From Begonia masoniana (taxonomy: Eukaryota; Streptophyta; Magnoliopsida; Cucurbitales; Begoniaceae): 64,000 nucleotides of DNA. The position numbers were made by a program, and so were the translations under genes. The stretch spans positions 6,573,043 through 6,637,042 of the forward strand of contig CM039509.1 in NCBI GenBank assembly GCA_022432975.1. The letters are read 5' to 3'. This document shows positions 23,451 through 34,218 of this stretch, piece after piece (positions within the stretch are counted from its first letter, which is position 1; each line of letters opens with the position of its first letter). Below the pieces are notes generated by a model that saw only the letters and a list, made by a program, of their open reading frames with translations, was not told where the DNA came from and did not search any database.

Positions 23451-23603
23451 CTATTCTTTGAGGTAATTCTTTGTGATGCGAATCACGTCACTTTGGCTTC
23501 CCAACAGTTTCACAATAGCTTGACAAGGTTTAGGTGCAAATGACTTCCTAAAAAGTTCATCTCTGACTGCACAAATAGGATTGATCATCATGCAAAATTG
23601 TAA
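23451..23603 (-). CDS. Putative terminal exon of an unidentified protein
   Basis: The minus strand has AAATCAG (splice-acceptor-like), then 50 codons without interruption and a TAG at 23451, just before the solo LTR. It includes INPICAVRDELFRKSFAPK and SQSDVIRITKNYLKE. The composition is protein-like, but I do not recognise the family and find no upstream exon. It lies between the TAGGGGTG candidates, so it could be host sequence carried in a hAT element, or a remnant of a host gene. Confidence 0.3.
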   Translation of the reverse strand, partial: LQFCMMINPICAVRDELFRKSFAPKPCQAIVKLLGSQSDVIRITKNYLKE

Positions 23604-25398
23604 CTGATTTCTAAATATTTACTTCAAGAAAACAAACTAAAAATTTCAAATATAAAACGAAAATAATATGTATGAACTAGCCAACTGACAGTAAAAGAAA
23701 AAAAGAACCCACCAAAAACTGCCACAAATCCTATAAAAAATCTGTACATATTAATGAATTTGCTTCGTACGCTTTGATTCAGGAATTGCAAACGAAAACA
23801 TGCTCGACTAAATTAGACGAACAAAATGAGCGAAAAGCAGAACAAAGAAATATGAGTTTGTAAATGACATACGCATAACTCAAAGACGCAAAGTCAAACA
23901 GAAAGTAATCAGCTCTTCCCAACTTTGACTTTCAACGAGAGACGCCAACAAACGGGTTTTGTTACGGGTGTTGGGATTGCTTGGAAATAAAATTCAGAAA
24001 CGACATATATCAGTAATTTATGCATTGATTGATATAATATAACTAAATTATTTTTCTTAGATATATTAGTAAATATTGAATATATATAAAATATAAATTT
24101 TTTAAAAGAACAGAAAGTTTTGGTTTGGTTCTAGATCGTTTTCCACATTTAAAATCATGGATTTGGTTCTAAAATTACTAGAAACGACATATATCAGTTT
24201 GTTTCAGAGCTATCATAGAACCGAATCGAACCGAACTGATCCGTGATCACCCCTAATAATATTCAATTAGGCCTAACTAGGAATACTTATATCATCAATG
24301 AGACATGATTAACCAGATAAAAGACTGCAAAAATAGAATCTATCATTTTATCAAATTCTTTGATTTATTCGAATAAAAAATCGATTAGTTTTTAAGCCTC
24401 GTGATTATTTGATTCCGTTAAATTAATTTCGGTTTTACTTATGTCAAACCAAAAATTAAAACAAATGTTAACGGTTTTGAAAATTTAAAGTCGAATATCG
24501 GTTCAATGGCCTTCGAAAACATACCATTATTGAACTGAACTGATCAGTTCAGTTCTGGGTTGGTTTTGACCACCCCTCGAAAAACTTTCCTAAACTAAGA
24601 CACATAGTTTATAAGACTCTTACGTGGATGTATAATTCAATACATGAACCATCTAATACATAAACTTTTCGAACATATGATTCATACATACATGAATCAA
24701 CCAAATACATATAATTTCGCATTCATGAAACATCAGTCCCTAGGTAATTCTTCACAAATATATGAAATTAAATATTAAAAAAAAACACAGATTAAAAGAC
24801 AAGCTAAAAGACACGATAAAATAATTAAGTTTATTTTCGAAAAAAAATATCTAATCGAACTGAAGGATGATCGCGCCTAATAATAACCTACAAAATTGAA
24901 CTTAACAGCCCAAAATTACAAATTCGAATAGTATATCTCAAAGTTCGACTACTTGAAAGATTAGTCCTCAAAGTTTAATCTACTTTCTTATTCTACCATC
25001 TTAAAATACTCGTTAACGTATTTATAAATGATTTGTGTAATTAATATAATAAATTATAAATAATTAATTTATTACATTAAATTAACTATTGTTTGACAAG
25101 TCAACGAGTATTTAATAAGAGAGAAAATATAAAATTATTCTAAAAAAAAAGATTTTTATAGAAGTAAAAAGCAGATATGTCCAATTCATAGGAATTATCA
25201 CAAGCGTAGCCATACATAGGCGAACCACCCGTGAATGGTAGTCTAACCAGATTCACAAGAGCAGTACCAGATTAAGATAGAGAAACAAACAAAAGTGACA
25301 TGAATTTGGACAATGCCAACTCTCTTTCTCTCTCTACCATTATATTTGTGACAAAAAACAAGCAAAAGTTGAGACATAAAAGCTAGGACAATTTTCAT
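23604..25398. other. AT-rich low-copy DNA without recognisable genes
   Basis: No convincing exons. Inverted hAT-like words (CACCCC with GGTTCGG neighbours) occur near 24225-24255 and 24530-24578. A CT-rich stretch precedes the gap. Confidence 0.5.
24225..24255 (-). repeat. Candidate right hAT-like terminal sequence
   Basis: Read on the minus strand it starts TAGGGGTGATCACGGATCAG and continues to GTTCGGTTCG, resembling the end at 19593. A second such sequence, GAGGGGTGGTCAAAACC, ends near 24578, so which is the partner is unclear. No 8-bp target duplication was found. Confidence 0.25.
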
Positions 25399-25498
25399 NN
25401 NNNNNNNNNNNNNNNNNNNNNNNNNNNNNNNNNNNNNNNNNNNNNNNNNNNNNNNNNNNNNNNNNNNNNNNNNNNNNNNNNNNNNNNNNNNNNNNNNN
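25399..25498. other. Assembly gap (100 N)
   Basis: Exactly 100 N, a conventional placeholder for a gap of unknown size. Distances and reading frames across it mean nothing. Confidence 0.99.
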
Positions 25499-25527
25499 GC
25501 AAATAGAAAACCAACCACTGCATCGCA

Positions 25528-25630
25528 TTATATGAAACTTGGATGGATTGTCCCTTGGAAAGACCGTTTCGAAACTTCCACCCGGTCAGGCATGTCGAAA
25601 GGGCGAACAGATTCGGAATCGGCGGGGGGT
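25528..25630 (-). CDS. Putative last exon of an unidentified host gene
   Basis: On the minus strand a strong acceptor (TTCTTTGCAG, 25631-25640) is followed by 33 codons and TAA: PPADSESVRPFDMPDRVEV... ending THE-like residues IHPSFI. The splice site, GC-richer composition and AT-rich flank upstream fit the terminal exon of a real gene whose earlier exons lie to the right or are lost. I do not recognise the protein. Confidence 0.35.
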
Positions 25631-25640
25631 CTGCAAAGAA

Positions 25641-26470
25641 ACGTGGTATAAAAACAAAATCAATAGTTAAAAAAATTGGAGTATTTCAGAAATGATAACT
25701 GGCAGTAAAAAGATATAGCCAAGGATGACACGTAACAGATTGATGAAAGATTACAAATTGTATCTCCTAGATGAAAGTTAATATCGCAACATAAGTTATT
25801 TGACAATTCATTGTTTCGTGGGATATGTAACAATCAGCTCGGTTGAGTGTTATACCAGCCTCCTAACCTAAGCCCGTTAAACAATCATCCAACTAGTTTT
25901 TCCCCAAATCGAACAGAGCTACGTTTTAAAAAAAATGATGATTAGTAGGGAGAGAAGGAATTTCCCTATGGAATCTCACTTTGAAATTCCAGAGGTTTTG
26001 ACTTTCTGATAAAAATAGGTGAGGACCCAAGTCTCCAACTGTGGTAGGTCAGCTAAAGATGTTAACATTGAGATAGGACGAGCCCTCCTACTCTTCAAAC
26101 TAACCCTTGCCTCCTATCCCAGGTTAGAACAACCATAAAGCTTAAAGAAAATACTTATCAGCATCCGAATCAGCAAAAACTATTAAACAAAAAACGATTC
26201 TACCAGTCAATAATCCTCAAAAATCAATTTCATCCAAGCTTCCTGTCAGGGCCCCAAACCAAGATGAAGAGATGAAATTGCCCTGGAGGTCTCTGAATCA
26301 GAATAACATCATACTGATCAATAGAAGAACAAAACATGGCAATGGTTTTGAAACATCTAACCTCTTTGCATATCGAGAATCAACAGGGATGTAGAACACA
26401 AGGTTCAAATAATTAAACTTAATAAAGAGAGTCTGCTCCACTTTGGAATGTTGTGCTATCATCTGCAAGG

Positions 26471-26473
<3 letters not shown>
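25641..26473. other. Unassigned DNA, possibly intron of the gene ending at 25528
   Basis: No clear exon or repeat terminus. It is bounded on the right by a poly(T) run. Confidence 0.35.

Positions 26474-26501
<28 letters not shown>
26474..26501. repeat. Poly(T) run, 28 bases, at the border of LTR L3
   Basis: An uninterrupted T run ends exactly where L3 should begin with TGTAACGCC; here the text is TTTAACGCC. It marks an irregular junction. Confidence 0.9.
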
Positions 26502-26504
<3 letters not shown>

Positions 26505-28342
26505 GCCTGGACGTTTCAACTTAGCAACATAACTCAGTCATTTAAACCTTAGAACAACTACTTGTAAACTTTTCCTTTAAAAACTCGTGGACAGGTAAAA
26601 GAACAACAAACTAAGATCTTAAATTCTCTGAACTCGACTCTTTCATAAATCTGATAGCACACTCATCCACAGAGTCGAACGACATAACTCGGGCAACAAT
26701 CTTATCTACAAGGTCAGGTGGCTTTATCATCCACGGACTACTCAGACTTTATCGTCCACAGACTACTTAGTCGTTATCGTCCACAGACGCTATCACTTCA
26801 AACGACATCATTCTAGTCGACATTACAATGGACGATAACTTTGGACGATACATTGTCCATAGACCACGTGACTTTAATGTCCACGGTCCACGTGACTATA
26901 ATGTCCACGGACCACGTGACTACTTACTCACGGGTTACAGACTCATTGTCCACAGACCAACGTCCATGGACTTATTTAAATTTGCCATCCACAGATCACG
27001 TGACTTCGTCGTCCACAGTCACGTGACCACTTACTTTGGACAACGTATTCGTCCATGTAATTCTGGACAACGATTTACTTACAACTCTGGACTACTATTT
27101 TTGCTTACAACTCTAGACGATTGTTTTTACTTACAAAATAAAACACATAGACAACCGATCAATCGCCCTCCTTGGCAAATGTTCGGCTAACTGTCTGGAA
27201 CTGACTCTATAAATATTCTTATATCTCATTTCAAATGAAAACCATTTTACTCATAAAAACTTAAACATGCGTAGCAGAAAACTTAAAGGAAAACAGATGA
27301 ATCTTTAGTCTTAAAATCCTCTTTAAACATGAAATTGTACCAGACAACCCCAGCATTCATCATCATAAGAAAGCCTTATCTTACTTATACTTCAGTATCA
27401 TAAACCTTACTAAAATATACTAGGAGCAACACCACGCGGTCAAAATCACCACCCAGCACAAAATCCACGCCATGAGCACCATCCAGCAACCCGACTTAGA
27501 CATTTTCATTCGGTTTGAGGTCCTCACCTTCTAACTCGTCACTTACATCATAAGGTTTAAACTATAAGCCTAATACTTAGTAAGGAGTGCAATATATAGT
27601 ACTCATGAATGCATGCTTTGAAAGAAATCATAATCATGTTCTTATCTCGTACATTACATGACATATACATATACTTACTCATTGATTCATTGTGTGCATG
27701 TACATGGCCCTCTCGGACAGAAATCTTGGTCCAATGAATGGACTGTGACATTTTCATGTTCTTTTACTCGTTCTTGTTCTTCTCATGTTCTTGTTCTTTT
27801 CATGTTCTTGTTCATCATTTACATAACATGGATCAAGGAGGGTTTGTGCTGAAGGGGGTAGGCAGAGTGCGTGTACATGGTCCTCTCGGACATAAATCTT
27901 GGTCCCTTTCTGGACAGTGACATGGCCAAACCGCCCCAACCCTCACTTAATCATGGTTGCATACATTTCATATTCATATCTCATTCATAAAAGAAGCATA
28001 TACATAAAACATTTTCGTATTCTTGGAAGACAAATCTTGATGCAGGAACATGAATGCACTTAAATCATCAGACTATGGAAAGAATCATACCAGAACAGAC
28101 GGCTTCATAAACTCTATCATAACATCACACAACATAACTCTTAGTCAACCATAAATCATAAAGTAACATCAATACAGATTTTCTAGTACCCTTGTGATGT
28201 AGGGCCCTAATGGCCAAAAATCTTAATACACTCACTTACATGGACTCCTTAGCAATGTCATGCCTTCGCTCAAAGTCTTTTCCACGTAGAGCTTTGAACT
28301 TCGAAGGGAAGAAGGAGAAGTTGATTGCCAATGGAGGAAATC
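26502..28342 (-). repeat. LTR L3 (Ty3), 3' portion, interrupted by element B
   Basis: The minus-strand LTR resumes at 33987-34218 after element B. Block 1 arm 28190-28204 and block 2 arm 27541-27555 are the shared Ty3 inverted repeat. Between them a segment starting TACATGGYCCTCTCGGACA is repeated (27701 and 27873). The expected terminal TGT is lost in a T run. No target duplication is seen with GACGG on the right. Confidence 0.8.
26690..27060 (-). repeat. GTCCACRGACCACGTGAC array in LTR L3
   Basis: Three copies at an exact 24-bp period (26855, 26879, 26903) are followed by looser copies to about 27030. Each has CACGTG, a G-box core, within CCACGTGACT. GTCCACAGAC half-copies begin near 26700. 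Confidence 0.85.
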
Positions 28343-28580
28343 TGTAATACCCGGCTTTACGGGATATTAATATTTTAATGTATGATGGCATTTTTGTAAA
28401 TATATCAAATCAAGTTCGTTTTGCAAACGGAAAGCGTCATTACGATCTTAACGATTAATAGGAATTTTAAGGAATTTACAGGATTTTTCGGAGTGATAAC
28501 GCTATATTTCGAGAAATTGCGTTTCTCGTAATATAAAAGACGTTTTAGTAAAAATAGTAAACATGGTCCGATTTGCGAGA
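28343..28580 (+). repeat. Truncated 5' LTR of element B
   Basis: Matches the first about 240 bases of the LTR at 31534 with about eleven mostly transition differences. It breaks at GATTTGCGA, joining gag text GACTAAGACC. A few shared bases at the joint suggest microhomology. Confidence 0.9.
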
Positions 28581-29690
28581 CTAAGACCACCCACGTTTGA
28601 TGGTCAGTCATCTGATCCTGTTGTTGCTGAAGGATGGCTTAGAAAGATCGAAAGTATGTTTAGGTGTGCCAACATAGGAGAAGAAGACAAGGTCACGCTG
28701 GCAACCTTTCATCTAGCTGGTGAAGCTCAACTCTAGTGGGAAACAATAGAGACCACCACAGATGTTTTGTCAATGCCTTGGTCACAATTCAAGGATATTT
28801 TCTATGGGAAATATTTCAACAGCACTGTCCAAACCGCAAAGAAGTTGGAATTTCTGAATTTGAAGCAGACAGGGTCGGTGGCAGAGTATAGTAGGCAATT
28901 TGAGTCATTGTCCAGGTTTGCTGGACATTTTGCTCATAAGGACGAGGATAAGGTGTTCAAATTCGTGTATGGACTGAAGCCGGAGATTTATCGAGGAGTC
29001 AAATTCTGTGGCATTAAAGGTTTAACGTTCAGTGAAGTTGTGTCCACTGCTCTGGAAGTGGAAGAAGCTGAAGGGAAGTGTGCTAAACCAAAGGAGGTCC
29101 CACAAAGGTTTAACCAGCCACACCAGCAAAGGGGAACGAAGAGGCCAAGTGAAGGCCAAAATAGCCAAGGATCAGGGGGAAAGGTGCAGAACGTAAGGAA
29201 ATTTCCCCAATGTCCTAAGTGTCTGAAGTACCACCCGGGAGAATGCAGACTGGGCTTGGGAAAGTGTTTCAACTGTGAGGAGGTTGGACACACGGTCAAG
29301 GAGTGCTCGAAGCCTAGAATCACCAGGTGCTATAATTGTAACAAAGTCGGCCATATTAGCAGAGACTGTCCAGTTCCTAAGAATGGCCCTGCTATGATCA
29401 AACCAAGAATATTCTCCATGACGGAGTCGGGTGAAGAACAGCCTGCTGTAGTGTCAGGTACTATACTGATCAACTCTGTGCCTGCTTTTACTTTGATAGA
29501 TTCTGGTGCAACGCATTCATTTATAGCATCTGCATTTGCTGTTAAGTTAGATGTGCCGTTTACCCCTTCCCTGCATGTGTTTAATGTTGCATTGCCTTCT
29601 CTTATTACAGGTACTGTCTTGATTACCCATATAGCAATATGTAGGTGGGTAAGAAGAGTTACTAGACGAACCTCGACGAGAGGATAGTAG
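28581..29690 (+). pseudogene. Ty3 gag and start of protease (element B)
   Basis: Enters at the [13 protein letters not shown] block. One TAG replaces the Trp after AQL (28735-28737). From 28767 it is open for 306 codons with QFKDIFYGKYFNS, CPKCLKYHPGEC, two CCHC knuckles ([28 protein letters not shown]) and the protease motif IDSGATHSF. The text leaves the family after NVALPS near 29603. It is very close in protein sequence to gag of element A, although the LTRs differ strongly. Confidence 0.9.
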
Positions 29691-31533
29691 ACTACATATA
29701 GGACAATATAGACCTTATAGATATAGAATTAAGCATTAGTAGGATTAGCTTGACTTAACTACGTGAGGTGATGCAACTAAGAATCTAGTTACCATTAGAG
29801 GAGTACGCCCTAAGCGATATGGCTTTCAATAAGTAGAAATGGAGTTTATTTGGCGATCCCTTAGAGTATTAGAATAAGACTAATCAAGAAAAATGGAAGT
29901 TTAGATATAAACTTATTGAGGAATACCCTAGATTGTTGTAATACTTAGAGTGTGTTTAAATAGAGACGAGGGAGTACCATAGAATTCGTATGTTGGAGAT
30001 TCGTGAGAAGTTGAGAGTGTCTAGACGAAGGTAGAATTCAAGAGCTAACGACTAGGAGAAACAAAAGAGTGTGGACCATTTAGTAACTTCGAAGAAAAAT
30101 CCTTGTGCGATATTGGTAATAATTGAAGGAGATTGTTGGACTAACCGAAGGGTTAAGGTTAGAATAGGTAGTTGGAGAGAATTTACGACAAAACTTAGTG
30201 ATTCCATTGTACTTAGGGTTAACAAGGAGCTGAGCTAAACGAATGAGCGTAATGTATATAGTAAGAGGAAAGACATAGCGATAGAATTCATTGAGGTAGC
30301 TTAGAACAATACATGATGTTTGTAACGTTTTAGTTACAAAGGGACCAGGAACCTAAGCGAGTGGTAACCTTATCCCAGATGGATTCGTTGAAACCTCGGG
30401 GTAATCTCTACGAGATGGTTTGTGAAATTAGAGATTTGAATCTTAGTTGAGAATTTTTATTAAGACTCGCGAGGTGCCCAAGGAAGTGTACAATTTGGAT
30501 AAGTTCTGTGGGGACATTACTAGGGAAATGTGGATTCGGGTGGTCATAAAAGAGACTAAAGTTAAGGCCAACGAAATTATACGTGAGGCTAGTTTTACAA
30601 CTCCGATATTTGTATAGAAATTGTTATACCCGATAGGTGGATAAGGTCGTAGTGTAATGGAGATTTAGTATTAGAATAAATAATTCGAGAAGGCTTCGAT
30701 AACGTGAAGTAGTTAAGTACGTGTTCGATAGACGTAGGATTAATGAAATAGAAACTAAAGGGACTTAATTCACGTAGTCGAAGTTGAAAATAAAGAGGAG
30801 TTTGGATCGCAACTTGGGTGTTGTTAGGAGTCCTTGAAAGATTGTTAACGCAAATGACGTGGGAAGGTTGAAGTTATTTCGAGGATTGAGGATAAAAGAC
30901 AATCTTTAGTAGAAACCAATTAATAAGTTAGAGAGAGTTTAACGTTTTGGGTGACTAAATGTAAGCCGATGTGTGCTCGAGATGTTAGATGTCGAGTACA
31001 CAGTTAGAGGTCGTTCGGTTCAGACTTAGAAATTTGGTAAGATCTGATGCGTGAATTGAAAATAAGGACTACGATTAGGAAGCTAATATAGAAATCCGGT
31101 TGGTGTGTATCCCGATTGTGAACAGGATCGAGGGAATTGCGTTGAAGTATGTGTTGCAGCCCAGAAATTGGATGAAATTGTAGACATTCAGTGTGGTTGG
31201 TGTTAGGAAGCTTAGGCACAGCCCTGACAAAGAGGGGCATGCGCAGATATTAAAGTGACAATATGTCATTTGGTTAATTGATTTGAGATTTGAAAGTTGG
31301 ATTATGCTTAATACTTGAGTAAGAACGTGTACGATCAAATCAAAGGTAGGGAATACTAATTTAGGGCCGAGGTTGAAGAGTAGGGTAGAAAGTTTTGGTT
31401 TAAAATTACGAAGTATGACCGTAAGTACAGATGATAAATCGAAGTATAAGGACGCAAGACATGAGACGTTAATATCAAGGACTATAGGCCAGGGCAAATT
31501 TTGAAGACAAAATTTTAAATAAGGTGGATGAAA
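29691..31533 (+). other. Non-coding interior of element B
   Basis: All frames are broken and no RT, RNase H or integrase motif is seen. It ends TTTTGAAGACAAAATTTTAA and a purine tract AAATAAGGTGGATGAAA before the 3' LTR, a typical Ty3 3' end. This may be extremely decayed pol or unrelated filler as in non-autonomous elements. Confidence 0.6.
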
Positions 31534-33981
31534 TGTAATACCCGGCTTTACGGGATATTAATATTTTAATGTATGATGACATTTTTGTAAATATGTCAAA
31601 TCAAGTCCGTTTTACGAACGGAAAGCGTCATTACGATCCTAACGATTAATAGGAATTTTAAGGAATTTACGGGATTTTTCGGAGTAATAACGCTATATTT
31701 CGAGAAATTGCGTTTCTCGTAATATAAAGGACGTTTTAGTAAAAATAGGAAACGTGGTCCGATTTGCGAACAGACAGTTTTAAAAGAACCCTAGTAATAA
31801 GTTGGGTTTACTGGAGAAATATGGAGATTTGGAGAAACCGAATCGTTAGACAATTAACGAAACGAGGGACGAAACAAATGGAAAACAAAAGAAGGGCAAA
31901 ATGGTAAATTGCCAAGTCAATTTAATTAAAACAAAAATTCTTCTCTTTCTCCCTCACTTCTCCTTCTCCGCGAGAACCTTCCTTCGTCGGCGATTTTCTT
32001 CCCCCACGCACGACGTTCTCCATTTCCGACGATCGAGCTCTCCGATCGTCTCGATCCTTCACGTTTCTTCCTTCTCTCGCAACCCTAGGTAAGATTCTAA
32101 AGCTTTGGGAACGTATTGTTTGGTTTTTTATGGAGTTAAAAACGTTAGGGTTCTGTTTAGGGTTTCGTTAAAAAATGCGAATTAGGGTTCGAAATTTATA
32201 GGTTAGCCGTGATTAAGGATATAGTGAACGTATCGAACGTTATGAGACGAGTTTAATTGATTTAGGATGAACGTTAAAATTTGAGAATTTCTGGGTTTTA
32301 GGGAAAAACTCGTTGATTGTTCTTTCGAGGTATCAGTCGTAAATTTGTTTGTCGATATGCCTCAATTAGTTAAATTAGAGCTTTAAGGAATCTCCTTAGT
32401 AAAGATTTCGTTAAAAATTGGACGTTTAATAGTTTAAACTCGTTTTAACGATAATTTGGTGAAATTGCCTAGGTGAACAACGCTCGTGGACGGAGCTTGA
32501 GCTGCAACGGACACGAGGTAAGTTCTCGTGATCTTTTCTGGCCGATTGGCCTACACTGTACGTCGAAGTCATCTCGAGGAGTTTTGGTGATGCGTTTGTT
32601 TAAATTGTTTTTGTTGGGTAGCTAGGTTAGTCGTTTATAGGTTATGTTTGTTTATCGTCTTGATGGTACATATGCTAGTTGTTTACTTTATGCATTTGAC
32701 TGCTCATGCATCACATCTGTTAAAGCATATGTTTAAGGGAACGAAATGAATCTACGTAATCTGTTATCTAGTCACGGCGAGGTGGTTTAGACATCGGTGA
32801 CATTCTATCTTCGACCTAATTAAAAAGTAAAATGAACAAACAAAATCTACGTAATCTGTTATCTGGTCACGACGAAGTGGGTTTAGGCCTCAGTGACGAT
32901 CTGTCTGCGACGTAATGAATCTGAATCTGTTATCTGCATGTTTTATGAATGACATATGCATCTGCACGCATTCTGCATGTACGAGAGCTTGCTGAGATTT
33001 TTATCTCATAGGTGTCTGTATGGTGTACGTGACTTCAACATAGGTGAGGACGAGATCCCTCCACCTGAGGAGTGATGCAGTTGACGGAGGATGGCTTGCG
33101 TGGTGTGCTGGCGCAGTCGATGCTTACCTGACCCGTGGGGATGTATGTATAGGTTTTGGGGTTATTGGGATCGTCTGGGATGATGGTTGTATAGATATTT
33201 TAGGATGTTTGGATCTGATAGTTGATAGGTTAAATGATTTATAAATGTTTTGGAAATTGATTTTATAACCTTTTGTTTGATTTCAAAACAGGTGGATTTG
33301 TTTAGGTTTCAAATATATGCACGCAGTTCGTTTTCATGAAAATTGATCGCATTTTAGATACGTTTTGAGTCGTTATTTAGGGTGATTCGGTGAATGTGAA
33401 AAAGATGAGGATACGAGTGAGTTTATATTTGATGTTATTGTGTTGGTTAGGGTTATGTATAAGTCGTATTTGTGTAGTTGGCGCAGAAAGAAAAAAGAAA
33501 GAAAGAAAGAGGAAAGAAATGGAACGAAAGAGGGAGGGAGGCAGTGAGGGTGGCGATTGATCGCCTGAGGAGGGGATCAATCGCCCCTCTTGGATCGCCA
33601 CTCCCTGGAATTCCATGGAGTGTGGCGATCAATCGCCACAAACTGTGGCGATTGATCGCCACTGGCGTTTTGGCAACAAGCGAACAATCGCCTGTTGCAA
33701 TCGCCTACGGGCGATTGATCGCCTCTTTATGGGCGATCAATCGCCCCTGTATATTTGGGATGAAAATCCCTTTTTGTCCCTCGGCCGATGCTTAATTGTT
33801 TTAAATGTTTTTAATTGTTTTACATATTTGTTTTAATTGTTTTAGTATTTGTTTTAAACGAATTACTAAACGAACTCTTATTTCGATTTAATAACCGCTT
33901 AAGGTTAGGTCTAAAGTTTATAATGATAAGTATAAAAAAAATAGTACGGGAAAAATTGGGTACAGTATTAGGGTCGTTACA
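31534..33981 (+). repeat. 3' LTR of element B (2448 bp)
   Basis: TGTAATACCCGG to GGGTCGTTACA. The inverted-repeat arms are 32550-32561 (CCTACACTGTAC) and 33018-33029 (GTATGGTGTACG). Between them a unit with CTACGTAATCTGTTATCTRGTCACG occurs twice (near 32752 and 32846). The GGCGAT palindrome array lies further 3'. Confidence 0.9.
33548..33750 (+). repeat. Alternating inverted array of GGCGATTGATCGCC in the element B LTR
   Basis: Five full 14-mers alternate between GGCGATTGATCGCC and its reverse complement GGCGATCAATCGCC (near 33551, 33630, 33645, 33710, 33730). Shorter versions (GGATCAATCGCC, AACAATCGCC, TGCAATCGCC) lie between them. Neighbours could pair as hairpins. Confidence 0.9.
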
Positions 33982-33986
33982 AAATC

Positions 33987-34218
33987 ACCGTGGGGAGATT
34001 TCTTGGAGGAGGAGTCAGCCGCCAGAGGGAGCTCACGGAGTGGAGGAGGTTTAAGTGAGGTTTTAGAATTTTCCTTTCCTATTTATATTCGATCCAAATC
34101 ACTTTAATTACAAATTTTGCCATTAAACCTACTTTTCTTTTGTAATCTCCTTATCCCATAAACCACACCATAAATAACCACGGGATAAAATACCCAATAA
34201 AAGTGCTGGTTGTTACAG
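33987..34218 (-). repeat. LTR L3, 5' portion
   Basis: On the minus strand it begins TGTAACAACCAGC at 34218. Removing element B and one AAATC rejoins it to 28342. It abuts gag of element C directly. Confidence 0.8.

Larger units (their letters stand above)
28343..33981 (+). mobile_element. Ty3 element B, gag-only and rearranged (target duplication AAATC)
   Basis: TGTAATACCCGG begins both the left end (28343) and the right LTR (31534). AAATC flanks the whole at 28338-28342 and 33982-33986. After 238 bases the left LTR jumps directly into gag, so the rest of the LTR, the leader and the gag start are gone. Gag reaches into protease, then about 1.8 kb has no recognisable pol. The layout resembles TR-GAG non-autonomous elements with a later 5' deletion. 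Confidence 0.85.

Noticed and set aside
19585..24263. Eight-base target duplication for the hAT candidate
   Set aside because: CCTATCAC on the left and ATAATATT on the right do not match, so no clean insertion can be claimed.
25243..25528. Two minus-strand open frames spanning the run of N
   Set aside because: The frames exist only because N codons are not stops; the gap has unknown length.
26828..27190. Plus-strand ORF of 120 codons
   Set aside because: It is generated by the 24-bp GTCCACGGACCACGTGAC array of LTR L3.
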